Below are positions 8,629 to 18,310 of a stretch of 64,000 nucleotides of DNA, piece by piece; within the stretch, counting starts at the first letter, position 1; every line of letters starts with the position of its first letter. The notes under the pieces are model-generated. The model saw only the letters and a list, made by a program, of their open reading frames with translations. It was not told the origin of the DNA and did no database searches. The position numbers and the translations under genes are program-made. This stretch comes from Saprospiraceae bacterium (GTDB lineage Bacteria; Bacteroidota; Bacteroidia; Chitinophagales; Saprospiraceae): positions 1 through 64,000 of the forward strand of contig JALSGS010000047.1 in the NCBI GenBank assembly GCA_026982695.1, in the 5' to 3' direction.

Positions 8629-10404
8629 ATGTATCGGACGCATAATTGTGGTGAACTGCGCATTGGAGACGTGGGCAAGGAAGTGATTTTGAGTGGATGG
8701 GTACAGACTACGCGAGATTTAGGTGGTATGACATTCATCGATTTGCGCGATCGCTATGGTATCACACAATTGGTGTTCGATATGGATAGCGATGCGGAGT
8801 TGTGTACACGTGCGCGCAAGCTGGGGCGAGAATGGGTGATCAAAGCTATAGGTAAGGTACGCGAACGAGCTAGCAAAAATCCCAATCGTCCAACTGGTGA
8901 CATAGAAGTCGAAGTGCACGCTTTAGAGGTGCTCAACCCTAGCAAAGTGCCGCCCTTTACCATAGAAGAAGACAGTGATGGGGGTGAAGACCTGCGTATG
9001 AAGTATCGGTATTTGGATTTGCGCCGACCGCCTTTACAGCGCAATCTGATCTTTCGCGCGCAGTTGGCCTTGGAGACGCGCCGCTACTTGTACGATCAGG
9101 GCTTTTTAGAGATAGAAACACCTTTTTTGATCAAGAGCACTCCTGAGGGTGCACGCGATTTTGTCGTGCCTAGCCGGCTGAATCCGGGGCAGTTCTATGC
9201 GTTACCCCAGTCGCCTCAGACTTTCAAGCAGATATTGATGGTGGCGGGTTACGACAAGTATTTTCAGATTGTTCGGTGCTTTCGCGATGAGGACTTGCGC
9301 GCAGACCGCCAGCCCGAGTTCACGCAGATCGACTGCGAGATGTCGTTTGTGACACGCGAAGAAGTGTTGCAAACTTTCGAAGGGCTGACGCGTCACCTAT
9401 TTGAGTCTACTTTAGGTGTGTCTTTGCCCGAGTTTCCACGCATGAGCTACGATGAGGCGATGCGTCGCTTTGGCTCAGACAAGCCCGATTTGCGCTTTGG
9501 CATGGAGTTCGTCGAGCTCACAGAGTTGGTCAAGGGTCAAGGCTTCAGCGTGTTTGAACAGGCAGAGTTGGTAGTGGGCATTTGTGCTTCTGGCCAGGCT
9601 CCGTATTATTCCAACAAAGATCTCAAAAAGCTCACCGAGTGGGTGCAGCGCCCTCAGATAGGTGCTAAGGGTTTGGTATATGTCAAGGTGAATGAAGATG
9701 GCTCTTTCAAGTCGAGTGTGAGCAAGTTTTTTGGGTCGGATCAGTTACAGCGTTGGGCTGAGGCTTTTGGTGCTCAGAAAGGCGACTTGCTGCTCATTCT
9801 TGCGGGCGAAGCGGAAAAGACGCGCAAGCAACTCAGCGAACTGCGTTTGGAGATGGGGCGTCGTATGGGGCTGATGCGCTCTGACGTGTTCAAGCCGCTA
9901 TGGGTAGTGGACTTTCCTTTGCTCGAGTGGGACGAAGAAGCACAGCGCTTTTTTGCCATGCACCATCCATTTACTGCTCCACGCCAATCCGACATTCCCC
10001 ATATGTTGGACGGCGACTTTGAAACGATGAAGCGGCTACGTGCCGATGCATATGATTTGGTCATCAATGGAGCCGAGATTGGAGGTGGTTCCATCCGTAT
10101 TCACGACCGTGTGTTACAGGAAAAGAACTTCAAGTTGTTGGGTTTCACTCCTGAAGAGGCTGAGCGTCAGTTTGGCTTTCTGATGGGGGCTTTTGAGTAT
10201 GGCGCGCCACCTCACGGGGGTATTGCTTTTGGCTTCGACCGCCTGTGTGCCGTCATGCAAGGGCAGACGAGCATTCGCGACTTTATTGCTTTTCCAAAGA
10301 ACAACATGGGGCGCGATGTGATGATTGATGCACCTTCGTCTATTTCGGAGGAGCAACTCGAGGAGCTGCACTTAGCTTTGCGCGAGATAGTTAAAAAAGA
10401 TTGA
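8629..10404 (+). CDS. aspS: Aspartyl-tRNA synthetase
   Basis: AspS charges tRNA-Asp. The 591 residues show the bacterial class II layout: OB-fold anticodon domain (about 1-110), catalytic core with [13 protein letters not shown] and the flipping-loop region [11 protein letters not shown], motif 2 [18 protein letters not shown], a bacterial GAD insertion (about 290-400) and motif 3 [14 protein letters not shown]. Length is typical for the bacterial form. It is transcribed away from the dtxR operon and is followed after 4 bases by a membrane protein gene that probably shares its transcript. Confidence 0.97.
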   Translation: MYRTHNCGELRIGDVGKEVILSGWVQTTRDLGGMTFIDLRDRYGITQLVFDMDSDAELCTRARKLGREWVIKAIGKVRERASKNPNRPTGDIEVEVHALEVLNPSKVPPFTIEEDSDGGEDLRMKYRYLDLRRPPLQRNLIFRAQLALETRRYLYDQGFLEIETPFLIKSTPEGARDFVVPSRLNPGQFYALPQSPQTFKQILMVAGYDKYFQIVRCFRDEDLRADRQPEFTQIDCEMSFVTREEVLQTFEGLTRHLFESTLGVSLPEFPRMSYDEAMRRFGSDKPDLRFGMEFVELTELVKGQGFSVFEQAELVVGICASGQAPYYSNKDLKKLTEWVQRPQIGAKGLVYVKVNEDGSFKSSVSKFFGSDQLQRWAEAFGAQKGDLLLILAGEAEKTRKQLSELRLEMGRRMGLMRSDVFKPLWVVDFPLLEWDEEAQRFFAMHHPFTAPRQSDIPHMLDGDFETMKRLRADAYDLVINGAEIGGGSIRIHDRVLQEKNFKLLGFTPEEAERQFGFLMGAFEYGAPPHGGIAFGFDRLCAVMQGQTSIRDFIAFPKNNMGRDVMIDAPSSISEEQLEELHLALREIVKKD

Positions 10405-10408
10405 GTGA

Positions 10409-11851
10409 ATGTGTGCTGAGCGCGAAGCGCATTTGCCAAAAAGCTGGACCTATCTGGCATGGGCCACTTGGCTAGCCTTGCTGATATGGGCTTGTTGGTC
10501 GTGGCGAGAGCGAGCGCTTTTCATGGATGCCTCTTTTCAGGTTTTCCACATGTTGCTCGAGGAGCGACCTTTGATATATCACTACCGCTTTTGCAATGCA
10601 TTTGTTCAGTGGCTGCCTCTTTTGGCCATCAAGCTCAAGCTACCTCTTGCCGTGGTGTTGTGGGCTTATTCTTTCAACGTATGGTTGTTGTATTTTGCAA
10701 TTTGGTGGATTTTGCACTACGCCCTCGATCATCAGAGGTTAGCGTGGGTATGGTTGCTTTTTTTGACACTCATCTCTCTTGACAGTTTCTATTTTATTCC
10801 TCCGGAGTTGTTTCAAGGTACGGGCTGGCTACTGGTGTTGTGGGCATGGTGGCAACGTAGGCTGCGATACAATGTGCGTATTTTTGGGCTCGTCGCCATA
10901 TGTCTGATGGCCATAGTCATATTTGCCCATAGTTTGCTGTTGCCCTTGTTGCTTTATTGCGCAGTGTGGTTCGCGATAGATGATAGCCAAAGGCAGGATC
11001 GGGTGACATTGGGACTTGTGGTATTGGGCACTTTGGCGCTTGGTGGTATTCATGAGTGGTGGTTTACAGATTGGTATGATGCGATGAAGAAAGAGGAGTT
11101 TTGGCGGCATGCTCGCCAATACTGGCCGCGTTATTGGGCGATACCTGCTCATGGAAAAGCTTGGGATAAGGCCGTGAAGTTTTACTACTTCTGGCCTATT
11201 TTGTTTGGGCTGATGAGTGCGATCTATATTGGGCAGCGCCAATGGGGTAAGCTGCTGTGGATGTGGGGGTTTAGCCTTGGTTTTTTGTTGCTGTTGCACA
11301 TTGGTTCACCTGCTACTGCCTATCGCTTTTATTCGGAGGCTAATTATATGCCGTTAAGTGTAGTGGTTGCTTTGCCCTTCGTCTTCGATGGTTGGGATGC
11401 CTTTCGGCAAATAGCCCAACGCCGCCCTTGGCAATGGGTGTGGCCATATGGCGCGTGGGCTTTTTTGGCGTTGATCGTATTTGTGCGCCTCAACGCCATT
11501 GTACATAATCACGATCATTTTGTGCGACGATTGAACTGGATGGTGGATCAAATAGGCAATGCGCGTAAAGAGTTGTACACCAATCGATTGTTGATGCCAA
11601 TAAGGCGTGCGCCCATGGAGCTCATCGTCATGGAGTGGAGTGTGCCTTATGAAAGTGTGTTAGCTACTGCCTTAATACACCCCGACTCAGCTGGTGAGGT
11701 CTTTATACGTAAGGATTTTGCGCGCTTTAATAAATGGATAAGCGATACCCTACAAGGTTGGTTCCTTTCGGAGTTTGACCAACTACCTGCCGATACTTTG
11801 CCCCGTCACTATATCAACTTGAATAACCACCCCTTTCGCCAATGGCAATGA
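10409..11851 (+). CDS. Polytopic membrane protein of unknown function
   Basis: I do not recognise a characterised family with certainty. The 480 residues are very rich in Trp, Leu and Phe and contain roughly ten hydrophobic spans between about residues 15 and 375, followed by a soluble tail of about 100 residues. The layout (acidic early loop with FMDASFQ, many spans, C-terminal domain) resembles Bacteroidota membrane proteins related to GT-C glycosyltransferases, but no catalytic motif stands out. It begins 4 bases after the aspS stop and converges on a tiny membrane peptide gene. Confidence 0.8.
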   Translation: MCAEREAHLPKSWTYLAWATWLALLIWACWSWRERALFMDASFQVFHMLLEERPLIYHYRFCNAFVQWLPLLAIKLKLPLAVVLWAYSFNVWLLYFAIWWILHYALDHQRLAWVWLLFLTLISLDSFYFIPPELFQGTGWLLVLWAWWQRRLRYNVRIFGLVAICLMAIVIFAHSLLLPLLLYCAVWFAIDDSQRQDRVTLGLVVLGTLALGGIHEWWFTDWYDAMKKEEFWRHARQYWPRYWAIPAHGKAWDKAVKFYYFWPILFGLMSAIYIGQRQWGKLLWMWGFSLGFLLLLHIGSPATAYRFYSEANYMPLSVVVALPFVFDGWDAFRQIAQRRPWQWVWPYGAWAFLALIVFVRLNAIVHNHDHFVRRLNWMVDQIGNARKELYTNRLLMPIRRAPMELIVMEWSVPYESVLATALIHPDSAGEVFIRKDFARFNKWISDTLQGWFLSEFDQLPADTLPRHYINLNNHPFRQWQ

Positions 11852-11856
11852 GCTCG

Positions 11857-11985
11857 TTACTCGTCTTGCTGTTTTTTGTTATTTCCCAAAGTGATGGCCA
11901 AAATCACAACAGGAATGCCAAAAATGACTAATAGTGTGAAGAATACCAGCCAGTTAGAGAGCGTCCAATCGATTAAGTATACCAT
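11857..11985 (-). CDS. 42-residue single-span membrane peptide
   Basis: Reading from ATG 11985 the product starts MVYLIDWTLSNWLVFF, has one hydrophobic span of about 23 residues (roughly 10-33) and ends with the charged tail NNKKQQDE before TAA. An AAGG sits just upstream of the ATG. The amphipathic start, clean span and charged end look like a genuine small membrane protein, perhaps an accessory subunit, but I cannot name a partner. It converges on the membrane protein gene with a 5-base gap and is divergent from the methyltransferase gene. Confidence 0.6.
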   Translation of the reverse strand: MVYLIDWTLSNWLVFFTLLVIFGIPVVILAITLGNNKKQQDE

Positions 11986-12090
11986 GCCTTGTTTTTTAGA
12001 TTTTTACCACTATAAAAATCTTGTGTAAGGAGTGATCCTTTAAATGATTTTTTTCACCAATACAGACTAATAATTCACAATTCGCCAAGC

Positions 12091-12756
12091 ATGCACCGCG
12101 TACCTAAAGATCTCAGTTGGCGCGATGTGCTGACGTATTGTCAGGCACATACTACGTCTCAGAATGAGCTACTATACCAACTGGAACGGGAGACGCATTT
12201 AAAGACGATGGCGCCTCAGATGATGGCAGGGCCGTATCAGGGGCAATTATTGCGCTTCCTTAGTGCGATGATTCGCCCGCGCAGGGCACTCGAAATAGGC
12301 ACATTTACCGGATATAGTGCTTTGTGCTTAGCTGAGGGCTTGGCCGATGATGGCATCCTGCACACCATTGAAGTAAATGCAGAGGTAGCGTGGTTGGCAG
12401 AAAAGTATTTGGTACAAGCGGATATGGCTTCGCGCATACGTTTGCACATAGGTGATGCTTTTGATATTGTACCCACATTGAATGAAACATTTGATCTTGT
12501 TTTTCTCGATGCGGGCAAGCGGCAATATGAGGCAATGTATGATTTGGTATGGCCATATCTGAGGTGGGGGGGCTTTTTATTGGTGGACAATGTGTTGTGG
12601 TTTGGAAAGGTAGTGCAAGGCGCTGATGACGCCGATACGCGTGCAATTGACACCTTTAATCGGAAAATAGTTCAAGATCCGCGTGCCCATTGTTTGATGC
12701 TGCCGGTGCGTGATGGGCTTAGTGTCATACAAAAAATAGAAAAGGAGATACAATAG
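12091..12756 (+). CDS. SAM-dependent O-methyltransferase (caffeoyl-CoA O-methyltransferase-like)
   Basis: The 221 residues belong to the class I O-methyltransferase family related to catechol and caffeoyl-CoA methyltransferases. The N-terminal segment with MAPQMMAGPYQGQLL precedes the SAM motif ALEIGTFTGYSALCLAEGL; FDLVFLDAGKRQYEAMY supplies the metal-binding Asp and GGFLLVDNVLWFGKV the later motif. The bacterial members act on varied small molecules or tRNA, so the substrate is open. It stands alone and converges on rho. Confidence 0.88.
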   Translation: MHRVPKDLSWRDVLTYCQAHTTSQNELLYQLERETHLKTMAPQMMAGPYQGQLLRFLSAMIRPRRALEIGTFTGYSALCLAEGLADDGILHTIEVNAEVAWLAEKYLVQADMASRIRLHIGDAFDIVPTLNETFDLVFLDAGKRQYEAMYDLVWPYLRWGGFLLVDNVLWFGKVVQGADDADTRAIDTFNRKIVQDPRAHCLMLPVRDGLSVIQKIEKEIQ

Positions 12757-12809
12757 TAGTATCTTCTCTATATTAGTGACAGTTAGTGTCAGTAAAAGCA
12801 GCTAGCTAC

Positions 12810-14588
12810 TTACCCGTTCATTGACGCGAGAAATTCGGTGTTACTCGAAGTATTGCGCATGTGTTTGAGAATGAACTCCATAGCCTCTTCGGGTTTCATG
12901 TCGGCCAGGTGATTGCGCAAAATGAACATGCGCTGTAGCGTTTCGCGGTCGAGCAATAGATCTTCGCGGCGTGTGCTGGAGCGAGTCAGATCGATAGCTG
13001 GATAGATGCGCTTGTTGGCCAGTGAACGATTGAGCTGCAGCTCCATATTACCTGTGCCCTTGAATTCTTCGAAGATCACTTCGTCCATCTTCGAGCCTGT
13101 ATCGATAAGGGCTGTGGCCAGGATAGTGAGCGAGCCGCCATTTTCGATATTGCGTGCGGCACCGAAGAACTTTTTGGGCTTATGCAATGCATTGGCCTCT
13201 ACACCGCCAGAGAGTACTTTCCCACTAGCAGGAGCTACTGTGTTATAGGCGCGGGCCAGGCGAGTGATGGAGTCGAGCAGGATGACTACATCATGGCCGC
13301 ATTCTACGAGCCGCTTGGCCTTTTCGAGCACAATACCAGCTACGCGTACGTGGTTTTCGGCAGGTTCGTCAAAGGTAGAGGATACTACTTCGGCTTTTAC
13401 GCTACGCTTCATGTCGGTGACCTCCTCTGGGCGCTCATCAATGAGCAGCACCAGCAGGTAGCATTCTGGATGATTTTTGGCAATGGCGTTGGCAATATCT
13501 TTGAGTAGCCAGGTCTTACCTGTTTTGGGTTGTGCTACGATTAGGCCGCGCTGCCCCTTACCGATAGGTGTGAACAGGTCTACGATTCGGGTACTGATAT
13601 CGCGACCAGTAGGGGAAGTGGTGAGGTTGAATTTTTCTTCTGGGAAAAGGGGCGTGAGATAATCGAAGGGTACGCGATCGCGTACGTCTTTGGGGTCTAA
13701 GCCGTTGATGGCAGATACCCGAAGCAGTGCGAAGTATTTTTCCCCTTCTTTTGGGGGCCGAATGGCACCTCGTACCATGTCGCCAGTGCGCAGGCCGAAG
13801 AGTTTGATTTGTGAAGGCGATACATAGATATCGTCGGGGGAGTTGAGATAGTTGTAGTCGGGCGAGCGCAAAAAGCCATAGCCATCGGGCATCATTTCCA
13901 GCACGCCTTCTCCTTCAATTACTCCGTCGAGTTCGATGTCGAATTTGGGGCGTGTGAGTTTCTTTTCTGTGGTGGTTGAGGCACTTTCTTGACTAGCAGT
14001 AGAGACCTCTTCGGATCGTGCTGTGGTACTGGAGGGTTCTTCGGACTTCTTTTCGCGGCTGCGGCGTCGGCTTCGTGTGTCTTTTGTTTCGCGTGCCTCG
14101 ATGTCTGGCGTGTCGGGAGTTTCTTTTTCTAAAGTGCTTGCCTCAGTTGGCGAGTCGTTAGCATGTTGTGTAGGTGACTCTGTGACATTTTCTTCCTTTT
14201 TAGTGCGGCGTCGGCGTCGGCGCGTTTTGGGCTTTTCTTCCGGTTCTTGTGCTGTTTGAGCTTCTGTTTCTTGTTGGTTTTTTTCAGCTTTTTGCCGAGC
14301 TTCTTCTATGATATCTTCTTCAGTTTCTACTTCCTCAAAAGGAACTACTCCACTGACGCGCATCCGGCGTTTTCGAGTGCTGTGGTCACTTTCCTCTTGT
14401 TGGGCTGTCTCTTCTTCGCCAGCTGTATCGGGCTCTGGGTCGATGCTATCGGAAAGTGCTTGGTGATCCAAGATTTTGTAGATGAGTTCCTGCTTGGTAA
14501 GTCTTTGAATACCTTTGATGCCTAATTGCTTGGCTAGGTCCCGTAGTTCGGGTACCAGCATGTCGTTTAGCTGGATGATGTCGTACAT
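12810..14588 (-). CDS. rho: Transcription termination factor Rho with long disordered insert
   Basis: Rho is the hexameric RNA helicase that ends transcription. Residues 1-45 form the Rho N-terminal helical domain; about 45-215 is a low-complexity stretch rich in Glu, Thr and Ser with Arg/Lys clusters; 222-290 is the RNA-binding cold-shock-like domain ([16 protein letters not shown]); the P-loop lies at 348-359 ([12 protein letters not shown]). The core continues through [13 protein letters not shown] and ends normally. The 592 residues exceed the roughly 420 of E. coli Rho because of the insert. Such inserts occur in Bacteroides Rho, where phase separation has been reported; a similar role here is inference. 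Confidence 0.97.
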   Translation of the reverse strand: MYDIIQLNDMLVPELRDLAKQLGIKGIQRLTKQELIYKILDHQALSDSIDPEPDTAGEEETAQQEESDHSTRKRRMRVSGVVPFEEVETEEDIIEEARQKAEKNQQETEAQTAQEPEEKPKTRRRRRRTKKEENVTESPTQHANDSPTEASTLEKETPDTPDIEARETKDTRSRRRSREKKSEEPSSTTARSEEVSTASQESASTTTEKKLTRPKFDIELDGVIEGEGVLEMMPDGYGFLRSPDYNYLNSPDDIYVSPSQIKLFGLRTGDMVRGAIRPPKEGEKYFALLRVSAINGLDPKDVRDRVPFDYLTPLFPEEKFNLTTSPTGRDISTRIVDLFTPIGKGQRGLIVAQPKTGKTWLLKDIANAIAKNHPECYLLVLLIDERPEEVTDMKRSVKAEVVSSTFDEPAENHVRVAGIVLEKAKRLVECGHDVVILLDSITRLARAYNTVAPASGKVLSGGVEANALHKPKKFFGAARNIENGGSLTILATALIDTGSKMDEVIFEEFKGTGNMELQLNRSLANKRIYPAIDLTRSSTRREDLLLDRETLQRMFILRNHLADMKPEEAMEFILKHMRNTSSNTEFLASMNG

Positions 14589-14839
14589 AAGCTTTTCTAT
14601 CTGTTCAATTGAGTGTTACAAAAAAGACATGTGCTTTGGGCTTAAGTCCATAAGCGATGGGTATAGGTTTCACTCTCGGTGATGTTCCGCTACATTCAAC
14701 GCGATAAAGCCAGATAATAGCTTGAAGTTTTGTTGAAAAATTTAAATCGGGAATGCGGGAAACATTACAGAGAGTTGAAAGCCTTCGAGCACAGAGAAAT
14801 GAACCTACGTTAATATGGGATGTGCTTAAATTGCTTGTG
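14589..14839 (-). other. Non-coding leader of rho
   Basis: About 250 bases separate the predicted rho promoter from its ATG. I see no convincing gene here: a 102-codon open frame on the minus strand runs through both the leader and the promoter and has no family resemblance. A long leader would fit autoregulation of rho by its own product, known in other bacteria, but no specific structure was established. Confidence 0.4.
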
Positions 14840-14868
14840 CAAAAATAAGCCATTTTCTGAAAACCCAA
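14840..14868 (-). promoter_or_regulatory. Predicted promoter of rho
   Basis: On the minus strand TTTG (14865-14868), a 17-base spacer and TATTTTTG (14840-14847) fit the Bacteroidota consensus TTTG-N17-20-TAnnTTTG well. It points to rho with a leader of about 250 bases. Confidence 0.5.
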
Positions 14869-15005
14869 ATACCTACTTTGCAAAAAAACTCTTTTACTTG
14901 ATACAAAGTTCAATGAGAGACCTAAGGACTGGGCGCGTTATGGCCCAAATATCTGGAGGCAAATGTGCATCTTGGCCCTGCCTATGGGCGGGCATTTAGT
15001 GAAAA

Positions 15006-16631
15006 ATGAATGGCATGTCTTGGTTTCGCTTTGTAGGGTGGATTGGCGGGTTGTTGTGGTGTTGGGGATGTGCCCAACAGGTACCGCCTACGGGTGGGCC
15101 ACGCGATGAACGGCCACCTCAGCTCGACACTGTACATTCGACGCCTAACTACCAGACACTGTTTCGCAAACAGCCCATTGTATTGGTTTTCGACGAATGG
15201 ATTAAGTTGAACGATCCGTTGAATCAGGTAGTGGTATCCCCTCCGTTGGCATATCCGCCGCAGATCAAGCTGCGCAAAAAGACGGTGATATTTGACTTTG
15301 ATGAACGCGAGCAGCTCAGGCCGAATGCTACTTATACTATTCATTTTGGCGAGGCCATCCAGGATATGACGGAAGGGAATGTGGCTCCTGTGCGCTTTTT
15401 GTTTGCTACAGGTCCTTATATCGACTCGCTCAAGGTGATGGGGCAGGTGGTAGATGCCTGGACAGGCGAGCCTGTGGAAGGTGTGCGCCTAATGTTGTAC
15501 GACAATCTGGATGATAGCGCAATATACACCCAGCGCCCTTTCTACTTTGGTACTACGGATGCCCAAGGGCACGTGCGCATAGAGAATGTTCGGCCTGATA
15601 CCTTTAAAGTGGTGGCATTGGCTGATGCCAACCGCAACTACTTGTACGATCGTGGTGAGCGCATCGCTTTTGCTTCTGAGCCCATAGTAATCCGTGACAG
15701 CGTAGGTATGATAGCCCCTCTGCGTATGTTTGTAGAGGAGGAGCCCTTACGGCTACTCGACGAAGAGGTGCTTCACTACGGATTGGTGCGCTTGACATTT
15801 AATCGCAGACCATGGGATGTTCGTTTGGGCTGGGACACTAGTGAGGTGGATGGATGGAGCTTATCTGTTCAGGACAGTATTTTGTTTTGGCATGTGCCTA
15901 AAACACCTTCTTTTACTTTGTACATACATCAGACCGGGCGCATCGATACACTACAGATAGCTGTACCGGAGCGTACTACTCTTGGTCAAAAATCGCCTCT
16001 GGCACCTATACAGCCTTTGCCGCCTTCCCAGGCATTGCCACCCGACACTGCTTGGGTGTGGGTGTTTAACCATCCTTTGGCGGCGCTTGATACAGCCAAA
16101 GTGCAGCTGAGTGACACGACGGGAAATCGCCTTGCAGTGCAATGGCAGATAGATGGTCCGGCGCGCAGGCAATTACAGCTAAAGCCATTAAAGGGGTGGC
16201 GTGCTGAGATGCCTTACCGATTGTCGCTGTATGCCGGTGCCTTGACAGATGTTTTTGGGTTGGTACTTGCCGATACTTTGCAGCAAAATTTGAGGGTGCG
16301 CAGCCGCGATGAGTTTGGTGCCTTGCATTTGCGCCTTCGTCTGCCCGACGTGCAAATGCCATATGTCGTACAACTATATCGGGGCTCAGACCAACTTGTG
16401 GAAGCCTTTTCTGTGCAGGCTGGTAGCCTATGGGTGCACCGATGGCCATTGCTCAAGCCGGCCAAGTATCAGTTGGTTGTCATTGCGGACCGCAATGACG
16501 ATGGTCGTTGGACTACGGGTAGATATCCCGATCGCCAACCGGAAGATGTTTTTGTTCACCAGCTCGAAGAGATACGCCCTAATTGGGAAGTAGAAGCTGA
16601 GCTCGACCTATCCTTTCCATCGGTGCATTGA
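15006..16631 (+). CDS. Ig-like domain lipoprotein
   Basis: The 541 residues begin with a lipoprotein signal whose lipobox ends at Cys22 (LLWCWGC). The next segment, QQVPPTGGPRDERPPQLD, is typical of a Bacteroidota lipoprotein family that opens with a bacterial Ig-like (SbsA-type) domain; VFDEWIKLNDP and LRPNATYTIHFGEAIQD fit that domain. A middle carboxypeptidase-regulatory-like fold (about 145-225, VMGQVVDAWTGEPVEGVRL) and a C-terminal beta-rich part follow. It is probably an outer-membrane lipoprotein of unknown role. It stands alone between rho and glyS. Confidence 0.8.
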   Translation: MNGMSWFRFVGWIGGLLWCWGCAQQVPPTGGPRDERPPQLDTVHSTPNYQTLFRKQPIVLVFDEWIKLNDPLNQVVVSPPLAYPPQIKLRKKTVIFDFDEREQLRPNATYTIHFGEAIQDMTEGNVAPVRFLFATGPYIDSLKVMGQVVDAWTGEPVEGVRLMLYDNLDDSAIYTQRPFYFGTTDAQGHVRIENVRPDTFKVVALADANRNYLYDRGERIAFASEPIVIRDSVGMIAPLRMFVEEEPLRLLDEEVLHYGLVRLTFNRRPWDVRLGWDTSEVDGWSLSVQDSILFWHVPKTPSFTLYIHQTGRIDTLQIAVPERTTLGQKSPLAPIQPLPPSQALPPDTAWVWVFNHPLAALDTAKVQLSDTTGNRLAVQWQIDGPARRQLQLKPLKGWRAEMPYRLSLYAGALTDVFGLVLADTLQQNLRVRSRDEFGALHLRLRLPDVQMPYVVQLYRGSDQLVEAFSVQAGSLWVHRWPLLKPAKYQLVVIADRNDDGRWTTGRYPDRQPEDVFVHQLEEIRPNWEVEAELDLSFPSVH

Positions 16632-16661
16632 AATTGCCACTGTATAATGCATCCAATCTCC

Positions 16662-16669
16662 TACCTTTG
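16662..16669 (+). promoter_or_regulatory. Predicted -7 element of glyS
   Basis: TACCTTTG matches the TAnnTTTG consensus and lies about 80 bases before the glyS ATG. A TTG at 16634-16636 is 25 bases upstream, longer than the usual spacing. Confidence 0.45.
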
Positions 16670-16749
16670 CCCATTCTTCTGGATAAGTAATCCTTAACAA
16701 GGAGTTTGGAGGTGCTTTTTCAATTCGAATACAACAAGAGCAAACAACA

Positions 16750-18297
16750 ATGAGTCAGACAGCCGATCAGTTCAAGAAGCTGGTTGCCCACTGTAAGGAA
16801 TATGGCTTTATCTACCCATCGAGTGAGATATACGATGGGCTGAGTGCTGTGTACGATTATGGCCCTAACGGGGTAGCGCTAAAGATGGCGATTAAGGAGT
16901 ATTGGTGGAAAGCGATGGTACAGTTGCACGAAAACATTGTAGGCATCGATGCAGCCATTTTCATGCACCCCAAGACGTGGAAGGCTTCTGGTCATGTCGA
17001 TGCGTTCAACGATCCGCTCATCGATAATAAAGATTCGAAGCGGCGCTATCGGGCCGATCAGCTCATTGAGGGCTACATGGAGAAGCTGCAAGCCAAAATT
17101 GACAGGGAAGTGCAGAAGGCAGCCAAGCGCTTTGGCGAGGCTTTCGATCGGGAGAAGTTTTTGGCCGAGAGCCCCCGTGTAGCCAAGTATGTGGCGCAAA
17201 TTGAGCAAGTACGTCAACGCTTGGCACAGGCCATGACGGCTGTCGATCTTGGTGCTCTCAAAGCTATGATTGAGGAATACCAGATTGCTGACCCGGAAAC
17301 GGGCTCGCGCAACTGGACTGAGGTGCGTCAATTTAACCTTATGTTCAGCACGCAATTGGGGGCTATTGCTGGCGAAGAGGGAAAGCTGTATTTGCGTCCG
17401 GAGACGGCTCAAGGTATTTTTGTCAACTTTCTCAATGTGCGCAATACCACACGGCAGAAGATCCCCTTTGGCATTGCCCAAATAGGTAAGGCTTTTCGCA
17501 ATGAGATTGTTGCACGACAGTTTATCTTTCGCATGCGCGAGTTCGAACAGATGGAAATGCAGTTCTTCGTGCGCCCCGGCACAGAGATGGAGTGGTATGA
17601 ATACTGGAAAGCACAGCGCATGAAGTGGCATTTGGCCTTAGGCACTCCTGCTGACAAGTTGCGCTTTCACGACCACGACAATTTAGCTCATTATGCCAAT
17701 GCTGCGGTAGATATTGAATTCGCTTTTCCATTTGGTTTTCGCGAGCTAGAGGGCATTCATTCTCGTACGGATTTCGATCTGAAAAATCACCAGGAGTTGT
17801 CAGGTAAAAAGTTGCAATATTTCGACCCAGAATTGCAACAGTCGTACATTCCATATGTGGTAGAGACTTCTATTGGTTGCGATCGGATGTTTTTGGCAGT
17901 AATGAGCCAGGCCCTTGTCGAGGAGCAGGTGCCCGGTCAAGGAAATACGCGCGAGTTGCTGAAGTTGCATCCGGCATTGGCACCAGTGAAGTGTGCGGTA
18001 TTGCCGTTGAAGCGAAATGATGAGCAGCTAGTAGCCAAAGCGCGTGCGATTTTCGATGTGCTCAAATACAGCTTTGATTGTCAATACGATGATACGGGCA
18101 GCATTGGCAAGTTGTATCGCCGACAGGATGCCATTGGTACGCCTTATTGCATCACTGTGGACTATCAGACACTTGAAGACGATACAGTAACCATTCGCGA
18201 GCGCGATACCTTGCAGCAGGAGCGCATTGCTGTGACGCGGGTAGAAGAGATTGTGCGCCAGCGCGTGGATATGAAGTCATTGCTTCAGAAGCTGTAG
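16750..18297 (+). CDS. glyS: Glycyl-tRNA synthetase, single-chain (alpha2) type
   Basis: This class II synthetase charges tRNA-Gly. The start shows AHCKEYGFIYPSSEIYDGL and YDYGPNGVALK, hallmarks of the eukaryote/archaea-like dimeric form instead of the bacterial alpha2-beta2 GlyQ/GlyS. Motif 2 is FRNEIVARQFIFRMREFEQME, adjacent to YLRPETAQGIFVNF, and ETSIGCDRMFLAVM matches motif 3. The anticodon-binding domain occupies about 400-515 (PVKCAVLPLKRNDEQLV). The 515-residue length is normal. It converges on the next gene with a 13-base gap. Confidence 0.96.
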   Translation: MSQTADQFKKLVAHCKEYGFIYPSSEIYDGLSAVYDYGPNGVALKMAIKEYWWKAMVQLHENIVGIDAAIFMHPKTWKASGHVDAFNDPLIDNKDSKRRYRADQLIEGYMEKLQAKIDREVQKAAKRFGEAFDREKFLAESPRVAKYVAQIEQVRQRLAQAMTAVDLGALKAMIEEYQIADPETGSRNWTEVRQFNLMFSTQLGAIAGEEGKLYLRPETAQGIFVNFLNVRNTTRQKIPFGIAQIGKAFRNEIVARQFIFRMREFEQMEMQFFVRPGTEMEWYEYWKAQRMKWHLALGTPADKLRFHDHDNLAHYANAAVDIEFAFPFGFRELEGIHSRTDFDLKNHQELSGKKLQYFDPELQQSYIPYVVETSIGCDRMFLAVMSQALVEEQVPGQGNTRELLKLHPALAPVKCAVLPLKRNDEQLVAKARAIFDVLKYSFDCQYDDTGSIGKLYRRQDAIGTPYCITVDYQTLEDDTVTIRERDTLQQERIAVTRVEEIVRQRVDMKSLLQKL

Positions 18298-18310
18298 CAT
18301 GGTGTTGAGC

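Noticed and set aside
12774-12793. Near-tandem repeat TTAGTGACAG/TTAGTGTCAG
   Set aside because: It is short and imperfect and lies in a convergent gap; it forms only a 5-base hairpin, too little to call a terminator.
14605-14913. 102-codon open frame upstream of rho
   Set aside because: It covers both the predicted rho promoter and leader and resembles no known protein.
16879-17631. 250-codon open frame on the minus strand
   Set aside because: It lies wholly inside glyS, antisense to it, and has no family resemblance.
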